Shown here one piece after another: positions 10,583 through 19,409 of a DNA stretch of 64,000 bases (position 1 is its first letter; each line of letters begins with the position of its first letter). Origin of the DNA: Enterovibrio calviensis DSM 14347 (lineage in GTDB: Bacteria > Pseudomonadota > Gammaproteobacteria > Enterobacterales > Vibrionaceae); NCBI RefSeq assembly GCF_000621165.1, contig NZ_KK211219.1, positions 170,634 through 234,633 of the forward strand. Direction: 5' to 3'. The notes under the pieces were generated by a model. It did no database searches and was not told where the DNA came from. It worked only from the letters and a program-made list of their open reading frames with translations. The translations under genes were made by a program, and so were the position numbers.

Positions 10583-12034
10583 TTAACAGCCAGGACCGCA
10601 GTCCAGACAGTGTTTAACCATTTCAGGGCCAAGGTGCAGTTTTGCATTTAAGTCACGCAGTGCCGTACGCACGCCTTCTTCAATCACTGGGTGGTAGAAA
10701 GGCATATCTAGCATTTGCGAAATGGTCATTTGGTTTTGGTGTGCCCAAGCAAGCAAGTGAGCCAAGTGTTCTGCGTTCGGACCCATCATTTCAGCGCCAA
10801 GGAAACGCCCTGTTCCTTGCTCGCCATACACGTTAAGCACGCCTTTGTTTCTTAGCATGACTCGTGAACGACCTTGCCCTTCGAAAGACACTGTACCGGT
10901 TTCAAAACAGCCGCAGGTTCCTAAACGCGTGGTGATTTCTTTGTATGTTTCACCGACCATTGCGATTTGTGGATCTGAGAACACGGCGGAAATCTTACTG
11001 CGGCGCAGTCCCGCTCGAATGTCTGGTGAACGTCCTGCGTTATCACCTGCAATTCGGCCTTGGTCTGCGGCTTCGTGCAGCAGCGGAAGCTGATTGCTTG
11101 CATCACCAGCAATGAAAATTGAAGGCACGCTGGTTTGCATGGTGTAGTGATCCGCGATAGGAACACCGCGAGCATCAAGTTCCATACCGGTGTTTTCGAC
11201 ATCGAGCTTGTCGACATTCGGGCGACGACCTGTTGCTGCTAACACATAGTCAACTTCCATGTGTTGCTGCTCGCCTTGTTTGTCGAGATAGCGGATGTGG
11301 ACTTTTTCACCTTCACGCACCATCTCTTCAACCTTGGCATCGGCATCGAGATAAAACTCTTCATTGAAGGCTTTGTCTGCATACGCCATCACCGTTGGGT
11401 CAGTCAGCGGGCCAACCTGACCACCGACACCAAATACTTTCACCTTCACACCAAGACGATGTAGGGCTTGGCCTATCTCCAAACCAATCACGCCAGGGCC
11501 AAAGACTGCCACAGACTCCGGTAAGTCATCCCAATCGAATACGTCATCATTGATGATCAAACGGTCACCAAGATCGTTCCATGGGGCAGGCCACGTTGGA
11601 CGAGAGCCTGTCGCGATGACCACGCGTTTAGCTTCGATGCGAGTGTGGTCATCAACCATGAGTGTGTTGTTATCAATGAACTTGGCGTAGCCTGCGATTT
11701 TATCGTCGGCAGGGATTTCATCGACACCTTCTAGAACGAAGCCTACAAAGCGGTCACGTTCACGTTTAACGCGGTCCATGACTTCGCGACCGTCGATCTT
11801 GATTTCACCTTGAGGATACACACCGAACCCCGGTGCTTTCTCGATATTGTGAACAGCTTCAGCAGCGGCGATGAGCAGTTTTGATGGCATACAGCCAACG
11901 CGAGCACATGTGGTGCCGTAAGGGCCACCTTCAATCATGACGACGTTGTCAGTGTGTGCTTTTGCAGCGCGGTAAGCGCCTAGTCCTGCGGTACCACCGC
12001 CAATAACTGCTACATCAACATTCAAGGTTTTCAT
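10583..12034 (-). CDS. Dihydrolipoyl dehydrogenase-like flavoprotein disulfide reductase
   Basis: The 483-residue class I pyridine nucleotide-disulfide oxidoreductase has an FAD motif (GGGTAGLGA from residue 12), the redox-active pair Cys43/Cys48, an NAD motif (GPGVIGLEIG) and the catalytic His448/Glu453 pair near the C-terminus. It lies beside a peroxiredoxin-glutaredoxin gene and oxyR, not with 2-oxo acid dehydrogenase genes, so a role in thiol or peroxide defence is inferred. It ends in a Cys-rich tail, CLDCGPGC (Cys476, 479, 483), that could act as a swinging dithiol. GGAGAAG precedes the ATG. Confidence 0.9.
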   Translation of the reverse strand: MKTLNVDVAVIGGGTAGLGAYRAAKAHTDNVVMIEGGPYGTTCARVGCMPSKLLIAAAEAVHNIEKAPGFGVYPQGEIKIDGREVMDRVKRERDRFVGFVLEGVDEIPADDKIAGYAKFIDNNTLMVDDHTRIEAKRVVIATGSRPTWPAPWNDLGDRLIINDDVFDWDDLPESVAVFGPGVIGLEIGQALHRLGVKVKVFGVGGQVGPLTDPTVMAYADKAFNEEFYLDADAKVEEMVREGEKVHIRYLDKQGEQQHMEVDYVLAATGRRPNVDKLDVENTGMELDARGVPIADHYTMQTSVPSIFIAGDASNQLPLLHEAADQGRIAGDNAGRSPDIRAGLRRSKISAVFSDPQIAMVGETYKEITTRLGTCGCFETGTVSFEGQGRSRVMLRNKGVLNVYGEQGTGRFLGAEMMGPNAEHLAHLLAWAHQNQMTISQMLDMPFYHPVIEEGVRTALRDLNAKLHLGPEMVKHCLDCGPGC

Positions 12035-12108
12035 TATTCTTCTCCAGATGAAACGACGTCCAGACGGCGCGATAAATCGAGTTCGTGTATTGGGCTTCGG
12101 ATATAGAG

Positions 12109-12128
12109 AGGGCAGCCAATGCTGCCCT
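12109..12128. other. Intercistronic hairpin between prx-grx and the lpd-like gene
   Basis: AGGGCAGC and GCTGCCCT form an 8-bp perfect stem with a four-base loop. No U-tract follows on the minus strand, so it may adjust downstream expression or mRNA ends rather than terminate fully. Confidence 0.5.
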
Positions 12129-12149
12129 CAAGATGGTTAAGTGTTGAGA

Positions 12150-12881
12150 TTAAGCGAAGTACGCTTCAAGCTCTTCACTACCACCAATGTGCTTACCGCC
12201 GATGAAGACTTGCGGTACCGTTGCGCGGCCGCTGATAGCACGAAGGCTGACGGTGGTGGCATCTTGACCCAGTACAATTTCTTCGAACTGTAGCTTGTTA
12301 TCGATCAGTTGTTGTTTTGCTTTCGCACAGAACGGACAACCTGGTTTGCTGAATACCGTAATTGATTCTTGCAGCTTATGATTTGGAGCAATGTGGCCTA
12401 GCATAGTGTCAGCATCAGAGACTTTGAATGGGTCACCTGGCTCGTTTGGCTCGATGAACATTTTCTCTACTACGCCGTCTTTCACCAGCATGCTGTAACG
12501 CCATGAGCGCTCGCCAAATCCGATATCATCTTTCGCTACTGCCATACCCATGCCGCGAGTGAATTCTGCGTTGCCGTCTGGGATGAAAGTAATGTTTTCT
12601 GCTTCTTGATCCGCTTTCCAAGCGTTCATCACGAAGGTGTCATTCACTGATACACACAGAATGTCATCAACGCCGTGCTCTTTGAATACTGAGTGCAGCT
12701 CGTTATAGCGTGGCAAGTGAGTTGATGAACACGTTGGTGTAAATGCGCCTGGTAGGCTGAAGACCACGACTGTTTTACCTGCAAACAGTTCATCCGTTGT
12801 TACGTTAACCCATGCATCGCCTTGGCGAGTTGGGAAAGTAACGTTTGGGATATTTTGACCTTCTTTATTAATTAGTTCCAT
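12150..12881 (-). CDS. Peroxiredoxin-glutaredoxin hybrid peroxidase
   Basis: The 243-residue fusion has a Prx5-type peroxiredoxin (about 1-165) with peroxidatic Cys51 in [11 protein letters not shown], and a C-terminal glutaredoxin (about 170-243) with a CPFC dithiol at Cys182/Cys185. It reduces hydrogen and alkyl peroxides, recycling its own sulfenic acid through the Grx domain with glutathione. The same hybrid is characterised in Haemophilus and found next to oxyR in vibrios. It is divergent from oxyR, so the 150-bp gap is the likely OxyR control region. The downstream lpd-like gene probably shares its transcript. Confidence 0.95.
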   Translation of the reverse strand: MELINKEGQNIPNVTFPTRQGDAWVNVTTDELFAGKTVVVFSLPGAFTPTCSSTHLPRYNELHSVFKEHGVDDILCVSVNDTFVMNAWKADQEAENITFIPDGNAEFTRGMGMAVAKDDIGFGERSWRYSMLVKDGVVEKMFIEPNEPGDPFKVSDADTMLGHIAPNHKLQESITVFSKPGCPFCAKAKQQLIDNKLQFEEIVLGQDATTVSLRAISGRATVPQVFIGGKHIGGSEELEAYFA

Positions 12882-13029
12882 GGTGTACCCCTTAAAATAA
12901 ATTTTGTTTTTCAGTTCTTTAGTCCGGTGTTCCCGGTTGATGTGTTTATATTACGTCGATAAGGGTAGATAGTTCTAATTGATTAGGTTTATCATTTTAA
13001 TAAGTGAAATCTATCAAAAGGTGTGTGAA

Positions 13030-13938
13030 GTGAATATTCGAGACCTCGAATACCTGGTGGCATTGTCAGAGCATCAGCATTTTCGTAAGGCTGCTGAAGC
13101 TTGCTTTGTGAGTCAGCCAACGTTGAGTGGGCAGATACGCAAACTCGAAGATGAGCTTGGCGTGGTATTGCTTGAGCGCACCAGTCGTAAGGTCCTTTTC
13201 ACGGATGCGGGGATGCAACTGGTTCGTCAAGCGCAGAAGGTGCTCATGGAAGTGAAAGTGCTGGAAGAAATGGCCAGCCAGCAAGGGGAGGAGATGTCCG
13301 GTCCGTTGCATGTTGGGTTCATTCCCACCATTGGCCCTTACCTCTTGCCGCATATTGTCCCCGCGATTAAGCAGGCATTTCCTGAGTTAGAGCTGTTCCT
13401 GCATGAAGCGCAAACTCATCAGCTGGTTCAACAGCTTGATGAAGGTAAACTCGATTGCATCATTGTGGCATCAGTGAAAGAGACGGAGCATTTCAAAGAG
13501 ATCCCGCTTTATCTTGAGCCTATGCTGTTGGCTGTGCCTGAAAGTCACCGCTGGGCGAATGAAACAGAAATTGGCATGCCTGAGTTACACGGGGAAAATC
13601 TATTGATGCTGGCTGACGGTCATTGTCTGCGTGATCAGGCGATGGGATTTTGCTTCGCGGCAGGTGCAAAAGAAGATACACGTTTTAGAGCGACGAGCTT
13701 AGAAACCCTGCGCAATATGGTTGCGGCGGAAACGGGCATAACTTTGTTGCCAAAACTGTCAGTGCCTAAGAGCATGCGTCGAGACGGAGTGGTGTACATC
13801 AATGCTGTTGACCCAGAGCCACAACGATTGGTAACGCTTGATTACCGTCCTGGATCGCCGCTGCGAGCGCGCTATGAAAAGCTTGCCGTCATCATTGCTT
13901 CTGCACTGAAAGACGTTTGTCATCCAGTGAAAAACTAA
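13030..13938 (+). CDS. oxyR: Hydrogen peroxide-sensing LysR regulator OxyR
   Basis: The 302-residue LysR-type regulator has an N-terminal HTH (residues 1-60) and an effector domain. Cys199 and Cys208 occur at exactly the E. coli OxyR positions, in GHCLRDQAMGFC, so the disulfide switch is conserved. The start is the GTG at 13030, giving MNIRDLEYL as in E. coli, with AAAGG just upstream; an ATG at 12979 would add 17 residues without family support. It diverges from the Prx-Grx gene, its expected target. Confidence 0.96.
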   Translation: MNIRDLEYLVALSEHQHFRKAAEACFVSQPTLSGQIRKLEDELGVVLLERTSRKVLFTDAGMQLVRQAQKVLMEVKVLEEMASQQGEEMSGPLHVGFIPTIGPYLLPHIVPAIKQAFPELELFLHEAQTHQLVQQLDEGKLDCIIVASVKETEHFKEIPLYLEPMLLAVPESHRWANETEIGMPELHGENLLMLADGHCLRDQAMGFCFAAGAKEDTRFRATSLETLRNMVAAETGITLLPKLSVPKSMRRDGVVYINAVDPEPQRLVTLDYRPGSPLRARYEKLAVIIASALKDVCHPVKN

Positions 13939-14050
13939 CGCATTCGGTTAACGGCTTAGAATGTGAATACGTTTCGCGAATAGCCAGTTGAAACAGCTAA
14001 CTTAAAGCAACCAGGTTCAAGCAACAGTTTCACGCAACTAAGTTCAAACA

Positions 14051-14078
14051 ATAAAGGCGCCCGCGGGGGCGCCTTTAT
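14051..14078. terminator. Terminator between convergent oxyR and mrcA
   Basis: A 9-bp GC-rich perfect stem (14053-14061 with 14068-14076) has a six-base loop. Flanking AT pairs extend it. The T-runs on both sides are short, so it probably acts in both directions at moderate strength. Confidence 0.75.
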
Positions 14079-14121
14079 ATTATGTGAGTTGCATTGGGTA
14101 TCTAACGTCATCACTTACGTG

Positions 14122-16638
14122 TTAGAAAAGCTCTTCACCATCGGATTCGTAGATGTTGCCGCCGTTAGAGGCCGCGGCGGAGACGTATTCTGTCGGTTCG
14201 CTGCCTTTCTCAAAGTACTCAAACATTGCACTGGCATCGTTTTTACGCGTAAGCAGGCCAGTATCGCGGTCGATGCGTACTTTAACGATGTTAGACGGCA
14301 GCACTTTACGTTGGGCAGGGACATCCACCAAGGCATCAACCATAAAGTCTATCCATGCAGGTTGAGACGTTTTTGCGCCAGCTTCCGCGCCAGACGTTTG
14401 GGTGTTGTCCAAGTTGGCATTGCGTGACGTACGGCCAAGGTTACGAGAGTGGTCATCAAAACCTACCCATACTGTGGCGACTAAGCCCGGAGCGAAACCT
14501 GTGTACCAAGCATCTTTAGAGTCATTGGTCGTACCGGTTTTACCGCCGATATCACGTCGGTTTAGCGGCTTCTGCGCTCGCCAGCCTGTGCCATTCCAAC
14601 CTGTACCTTGACGCCAATCACCGCCACCCCAAATGTTGGCTTCCAGCATCTCTCTGACTAAGAATGCATTTTGTTCGCTCAGCACTTTCGGCGCATATTC
14701 TGGTTCATTCACCATGTCAGCGGTTTGCTCGAGCAGGTTCTCTTCTTCTAGCAAATTGTCGGAGTCACGTTTGTTGGCTTGTTGCGATTCACAGCTCTCA
14801 CGACAGATAGTCTGAGGTGTTGCTGTGTATTCTAATTCACCAAATGCATCTTCGACTTTGACAATGTAAAACGGCTTGAGGTAGTAACCCCCATTGGCAA
14901 ACACACCAAAACCTTGGGCCATCTCCATTGGCGTTAAGCTGCCTGCGCCCAATGCCAACGCTTCTGCACGAGGAAGATCGCCGCGCTTAAATCCAAAGCG
15001 AGTGAGGAAGTCGATGGTTTCATCGAGGCCAACACGACGAAGCACGCGCACAGCCATGACGTTTTTGGATTGCGCCAGACCAATGCGAGAGCGCGTTGGT
15101 CCATCGTAAGTGGGTGGCGAGTTCTTTGGTCGCCATGCAACACCTTGGCTCGAATCCCAGCGGTTGATTGGTGCGTCATTCACCAAGGTAGCTAAAGTCA
15201 TGCCTTGATCCAGCGCAGCTGAATAGATGAACGGTTTGATGCTCGACCCGACCTGACGGATTGATTGCGTCGCTCGATTGAACTTGCTGTGCACAAAGTT
15301 AAATCCGCCCACTAACGCTTTGACTGCGCCATTTTCAGGAGAGATAGCAACCATGGCGGTGTTGGCGTCCGGCACTTGGCTCAAATGCCAAGCGTCATCG
15401 ATACTTTGTACCCATATTTGCTCACCGACACTCAAGATATCTGCTGTTTGCTTTGGCGCAGAGCCTTGGCGGTTGTCGGTAATGTAGCGACGTGCCCACT
15501 TCATGCCATCCCAAGGTAGCGTGACAGTTTCACCACCTTGAAGCTCAACGTTTGCGGTTTTGTCTTCAACCTTGGTAACCACCGCTGGCTTTAGGTCGCC
15601 ATAGCTCGGTTGTTTTCTTAGGTGAGCAATGATTTCTTCGCTGCTCCAAGGCTGCGCATTGTCGGACCAAAGAGTGGCCACTGCACCACGGTAACCATGA
15701 CGTTGGTCATAGGCGAGTAAGTTGCTGACAGTGGCATGTTGCGCAGACTCTTGAAGGCGAGAGTCGACGGTGGTGTAAACCTTCATGCCTGACTCGTAAA
15801 CACCTTCCCCGTATTTTTCGACAGCCCAAGCACGCGCCAATTCCGCCACGTAAGGGGCGTTCAATTCAATTTCGGCACCGTGATAGCGAGCAACGAGAGG
15901 CTCGTTGCGTGCTTGTTCGTATTCTGAACGCGTGACATAGCCCTCATCCAACATGCGTTTGAGAACCACATTTCTGCGATTGGTTGCGCGTTCGATGGAG
16001 TAAATAGGGTTCATGGTTGACGGGGCTTTTGGCATGCCCGCTAACGTCGCGAGTTCACTGAGTGTTAGATCGTTCAAATCTTTACCAAAGTAAACGCGTG
16101 CGGCAGCGCCAAATCCGTATGAGCGATAACCTAAGAAAATCTTGTTGGCGTACAGCGCCATGATTTCTTCTTTGGTTAGCAGTTGCTCAATGTGAATGGC
16201 AATGAAAATCTCTTTAATTTTACGCATGATTTTCTTCTCGTTGGACAAGAAGAAGTTACGCGCTAGCTGCTGAGTGATGGTACTCGCACCTTGTTTTGCC
16301 GAACCGGACATCGCAACCACGATGGCAGCTCGGGTGATCCCGATGGGGTCGATCCCTGGATGTTCGTAAAAACGACTATCTTCGGTTGCGATTAATGCAT
16401 CAATTAAGTCTTGAGGCAGCTGATCATAGGTGACCGGAATGCGACGTTTCTCGCCAAATTGGGAGATCAGTTTGCCATCTGAGCTGAATACCTGCATCGG
16501 CGTTTGCAGCTCCACATCTTTTAGAGTGGCAACGTCTGGCAATTCAGGTTTTACGTAAACATAAAACCCAAAAATTGTACCCACTCCAAGTAATATGCAA
16601 ACTATTGCAAGTATGAGCAGTCGCTTAATGAACTTCAC
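14122..16638 (-). CDS. mrcA: Penicillin-binding protein 1A
   Basis: The 838-residue bifunctional class A PBP polymerises and cross-links peptidoglycan in the periplasm. It has an N-terminal membrane anchor (about 5-28) and a GT51 glycosyltransferase domain with catalytic Glu86 in ATEDSRFYEHPG. An OB-like insert follows (about 310-420). The transpeptidase has Ser465 (SSIK), the SKN motif at 524-526 and KTGTT from Lys700. The start is GTG with GGGAAA upstream. It diverges from pilM, the usual gamma-proteobacterial arrangement. Confidence 0.97.
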   Translation of the reverse strand: MKFIKRLLILAIVCILLGVGTIFGFYVYVKPELPDVATLKDVELQTPMQVFSSDGKLISQFGEKRRIPVTYDQLPQDLIDALIATEDSRFYEHPGIDPIGITRAAIVVAMSGSAKQGASTITQQLARNFFLSNEKKIMRKIKEIFIAIHIEQLLTKEEIMALYANKIFLGYRSYGFGAAARVYFGKDLNDLTLSELATLAGMPKAPSTMNPIYSIERATNRRNVVLKRMLDEGYVTRSEYEQARNEPLVARYHGAEIELNAPYVAELARAWAVEKYGEGVYESGMKVYTTVDSRLQESAQHATVSNLLAYDQRHGYRGAVATLWSDNAQPWSSEEIIAHLRKQPSYGDLKPAVVTKVEDKTANVELQGGETVTLPWDGMKWARRYITDNRQGSAPKQTADILSVGEQIWVQSIDDAWHLSQVPDANTAMVAISPENGAVKALVGGFNFVHSKFNRATQSIRQVGSSIKPFIYSAALDQGMTLATLVNDAPINRWDSSQGVAWRPKNSPPTYDGPTRSRIGLAQSKNVMAVRVLRRVGLDETIDFLTRFGFKRGDLPRAEALALGAGSLTPMEMAQGFGVFANGGYYLKPFYIVKVEDAFGELEYTATPQTICRESCESQQANKRDSDNLLEEENLLEQTADMVNEPEYAPKVLSEQNAFLVREMLEANIWGGGDWRQGTGWNGTGWRAQKPLNRRDIGGKTGTTNDSKDAWYTGFAPGLVATVWVGFDDHSRNLGRTSRNANLDNTQTSGAEAGAKTSQPAWIDFMVDALVDVPAQRKVLPSNIVKVRIDRDTGLLTRKNDASAMFEYFEKGSEPTEYVSAAASNGGNIYESDGEELF

Positions 16639-16785
16639 TTGATATTTCCCGTCACGTTTTTTGTCGAGCCGTCTGATTGATTAATGTGGGTAGTATAAAG
16701 ACAACTGAACAAAAAATAACGGATCTGCAAAGAGAACTTTCAAAAAAGTTACTTGATGCTGACTTTTAAGAAGGTAGCACGGTAA

Positions 16786-17718
16786 ATGTTTGGTGTAACA
16801 ACGACGGTAGGCATTGATATTGGCACAAACACAGTGCGAGCGGCTTTACTTCAGCAAGGTAATCAATCGGTCACGTTGAAAACGTTGCTGGTTGCTCCTT
16901 ATGACGCAGACACCCTCGATTCCGTATTAAAAAGTGTAAAAAAACGTATTGCTAAGGCGTGCTCACTGCCATGGCACTGGCCAAAACATCAGATCATGGG
17001 TGTGCCGCAAAGTAGCATTGCTGTGAAGCGATTCCCTGTACTAAAAGACGCTCCTGAACATGAGCAGTTTGTTCAAGTAGGCTTGCAGCTCTCTGAAAGC
17101 CTAGGGTTGCCATTTGACGAGCTTCTTTATGATTACCATACACTGGCCGACAAAAGCGCAACGGAAGTGTATGCCTGTCGAAAATCCATGTTGAATGACA
17201 CCTTAGCGGGACTGGCTCAGGCTGGGTTCTCGTTGTCTGTGATCGAGCTTCATACTCAGGCGTTGACGCGCTTATATCGAGAGCAATCAGACATTCAGCT
17301 TGTGCCTGGGATAGGGTTATTGGTGGATGTTGGCCTTGAGCGATTACAGATTTGTATGGGTGGAGAGCAATCAGGCCCGTTCTATCGTGAACTGCCAGCG
17401 CCTATGTTGACTCAATCCAGCCAGCCTTCGACAGATCGACATATGTATACCGAGCAACTCGCCGATATCATTAAGCGTCATTATCAACTCGCGGCAACCC
17501 AGCTTTCTGGCGCTGAAGTCTCGCACGTTTGGCTGTCGGGCGAGTGTGCAAAGCATGTCGATATCTTGCAGCTTGAATCTCTCTTATCTTGGCCAACACA
17601 AGCCTTAAACCCACTGCGTGGCTTGACGTATTCGCCGGATCTCATTGAAACACTCAATGAGCCTGTGAGCGCATGGTCTACAGCGATTGGTCTCGCCTTG
17701 CGAGGAGTGAACCAATGA
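16786..17718 (+). CDS. pilM: Type IV pilus assembly protein PilM
   Basis: The 310-residue actin-like cytoplasmic protein contains the GIDIGTNTVRAALL phosphate-1 loop near residue 8. PilM binds the cytoplasmic tail of PilN and links the inner-membrane PilNOP complex to the pilus motors. It opens pilMNOPQ, and its stop overlaps the pilN start (ATGA). Sequence between the motifs is divergent, as usual for this protein. Confidence 0.93.
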   Translation: MFGVTTTVGIDIGTNTVRAALLQQGNQSVTLKTLLVAPYDADTLDSVLKSVKKRIAKACSLPWHWPKHQIMGVPQSSIAVKRFPVLKDAPEHEQFVQVGLQLSESLGLPFDELLYDYHTLADKSATEVYACRKSMLNDTLAGLAQAGFSLSVIELHTQALTRLYREQSDIQLVPGIGLLVDVGLERLQICMGGEQSGPFYRELPAPMLTQSSQPSTDRHMYTEQLADIIKRHYQLAATQLSGAEVSHVWLSGECAKHVDILQLESLLSWPTQALNPLRGLTYSPDLIETLNEPVSAWSTAIGLALRGVNQ

Positions 17719-18302
17719 TGGTCAGTATTAACCTTCTTCCGTGGCGAGAGATTAATAGACAGGCTATACGTCGGCAGTTTTTTCAAAAAGTGGCGATGTT
17801 ACTCATTTTGCTGATTGCACTCACTGGTTTGGGGCGCTGGATGATGAGCCAACAACTTGAGGCACAAGAGGCCCGCAATGCACGCTTGCAAACTGAGATA
17901 GACAGTTTGAATACAACCTTACGTGCGTTTGCTAAACGAGAAGTTGAGCGAGACACGTTACAACGGCGCTTAACGCTAGTGAATGCGCTACAAAAACAGC
18001 GAAATAACGCGACATTGCTGTTTAACCTTTTACCTCAAATCACCCCCGATGGTGTGGTGCTCGACAAGGTCTCTATGACGTCGGGGAAAGTGAATATTGA
18101 AGGACGAAGCCGCTCAAATGCGCAATTGGCGACGCTGCTAGCGTTACTAGAGGCCGATCCAGCCGCTAATCAGGTTCAAATTCATTCCATAATTAGTGAT
18201 TCATCACGAGCAACCTTTGTTGAAAAGCGATTTAAGGCAACCTTTGAGTTGGTGGGTTACGTGATCCCTAACTTACCTAAGGAGAACACGGATGGCCGCT
18301 GA
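17715..18302 (+). CDS. pilN: Type IV pilus assembly protein PilN
   Basis: The 195-residue bitopic inner-membrane protein has the conserved SINLLPWRE N-terminus, which docks into PilM. A single membrane helix (about 27-44) and a periplasmic coiled-coil/ferredoxin-like domain follow. The start at 17715 overlaps the pilM stop; an in-frame ATG at 17673 would lie within pilM and lacks family support. PilN pairs with PilO as the alignment complex. Confidence 0.93.
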   Translation: MMVSINLLPWREINRQAIRRQFFQKVAMLLILLIALTGLGRWMMSQQLEAQEARNARLQTEIDSLNTTLRAFAKREVERDTLQRRLTLVNALQKQRNNATLLFNLLPQITPDGVVLDKVSMTSGKVNIEGRSRSNAQLATLLALLEADPAANQVQIHSIISDSSRATFVEKRFKATFELVGYVIPNLPKENTDGR

Positions 18303-18885
18303 TTGGCGTGATTGGGATATCGATGAAATCCCCGAATGGCCCGCAGTGGCGCAAAATCTGTTGCTTGGCGTTATGGCCTTAGCGTTGCTAGGGGCGGCGA
18401 TGTTTTTTGTTGTGTTGCCGGTGCAAGACGATATTGACATGGCAAAACAAGAGGAAACGCTGCTTCGAACTCAGTTTCGAATCAAAGCCGAACAAGTAGC
18501 GGCATTGCCGGATGTGGAAGAGCAAATGGTTGAGTTACAACGCTACTATGCGCGTTTAACACAGCAGCTTCCAGCCGAAGATGAACTCGCTCTTTTGCTT
18601 GCGGGAATTAATGATACAGGTCTGCAATATGGCTTGAGCTTTGAACGTCTTAATTGGCGTGGTGGCAAACGCATGGGTTGGCTGTATCAAATTCCGCTAG
18701 AGATCGAATTGAAGGGCGACTATCGAAATGTTGGCCAATTCTCTGCAGCGTTAGCGCGATTGCCGCGGATTGTCGCGCTTCAAGACTTCTCTATATCAAG
18801 TGAAGGCAAGCAAGATAATCTGAGATTTACCGTCACGGCGCATACCTATCGATATGAAAACGCGAATAAGGGAGTGGCGCAATGA
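18292..18885 (+). CDS. pilO: Type IV pilus assembly protein PilO
   Basis: The 197-residue protein has a short cytoplasmic N-terminus (DWRDWDIDEIPEWP), one membrane helix (about 22-42), a coiled coil, and a periplasmic ferredoxin-like fold. It heterodimerises with PilN. It overlaps pilN by 11 bp and pilP by 4 bp, indicating translational coupling. Confidence 0.92.
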   Translation: MAADWRDWDIDEIPEWPAVAQNLLLGVMALALLGAAMFFVVLPVQDDIDMAKQEETLLRTQFRIKAEQVAALPDVEEQMVELQRYYARLTQQLPAEDELALLLAGINDTGLQYGLSFERLNWRGGKRMGWLYQIPLEIELKGDYRNVGQFSAALARLPRIVALQDFSISSEGKQDNLRFTVTAHTYRYENANKGVAQ

Positions 18886-19400
18886 AATATCCCTTTGCAC
18901 TGATTGCTCTCGCCGTGCTGACAGGCTGTGAGAAAAACGATGCCTCGCAAGAGCTAGAACGTTTTATCGTGCAGACTTACTCCGCCGCAGAAGTGACTGC
19001 AACGCCGCTGCCGCCAGAGCCAATTTATGCGGCATTGCCATTTAGCCCTGCGGTTGATACCGATCCATTTGTTTTGCCGGTGGCGGAGCAAGAAGACACG
19101 TTGGCAAAAGGTGATTGCTGGCAGCCTAATGATTTACCAAGCAGAGACACGTTGGAAGGATATGAACTCGCGTCGTTAGATTTTAAAGGGGTCATTGGCT
19201 TACCTGGCAGTTATTGGGCTTTGGTTGAGGCACCGGACAGCACCATTCACCGAGTAGGGCTAGGGCGCATGATGGGAAACAACCGTGGTCGCGTCGATAG
19301 CATTAGTCAACACACGCTTTCTATTACTGAACACTTGCCAGACGGCCTTGGCTGTTGGCAGGTACGTAACGTCAGATTGGCACTAAATAACAACAAATAA
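18882..19400 (+). CDS. pilP: Type IV pilus lipoprotein PilP
   Basis: The 172-residue protein has a lipoprotein signal ending in LTGC (Cys16), a proline-rich linker and a C-terminal beta domain with the PilP-type LDFKGVIG segment. PilP connects PilNO to the N-terminal domains of the PilQ secretin. ATGA overlaps the pilO stop. Confidence 0.93.
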   Translation: MKYPFALIALAVLTGCEKNDASQELERFIVQTYSAAEVTATPLPPEPIYAALPFSPAVDTDPFVLPVAEQEDTLAKGDCWQPNDLPSRDTLEGYELASLDFKGVIGLPGSYWALVEAPDSTIHRVGLGRMMGNNRGRVDSISQHTLSITEHLPDGLGCWQVRNVRLALNNNK

Positions 19401-19409
19401 GGGTAAATA

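Noticed and set aside
12969..13014. ATAG/CTAT half-sites between the Prx-Grx gene and oxyR as an OxyR operator
   Set aside because: Only the outer tetramers match and the spacing is six bases off the ATAG-N7-CTAT repeat pattern; not reported as a site although OxyR control is expected.
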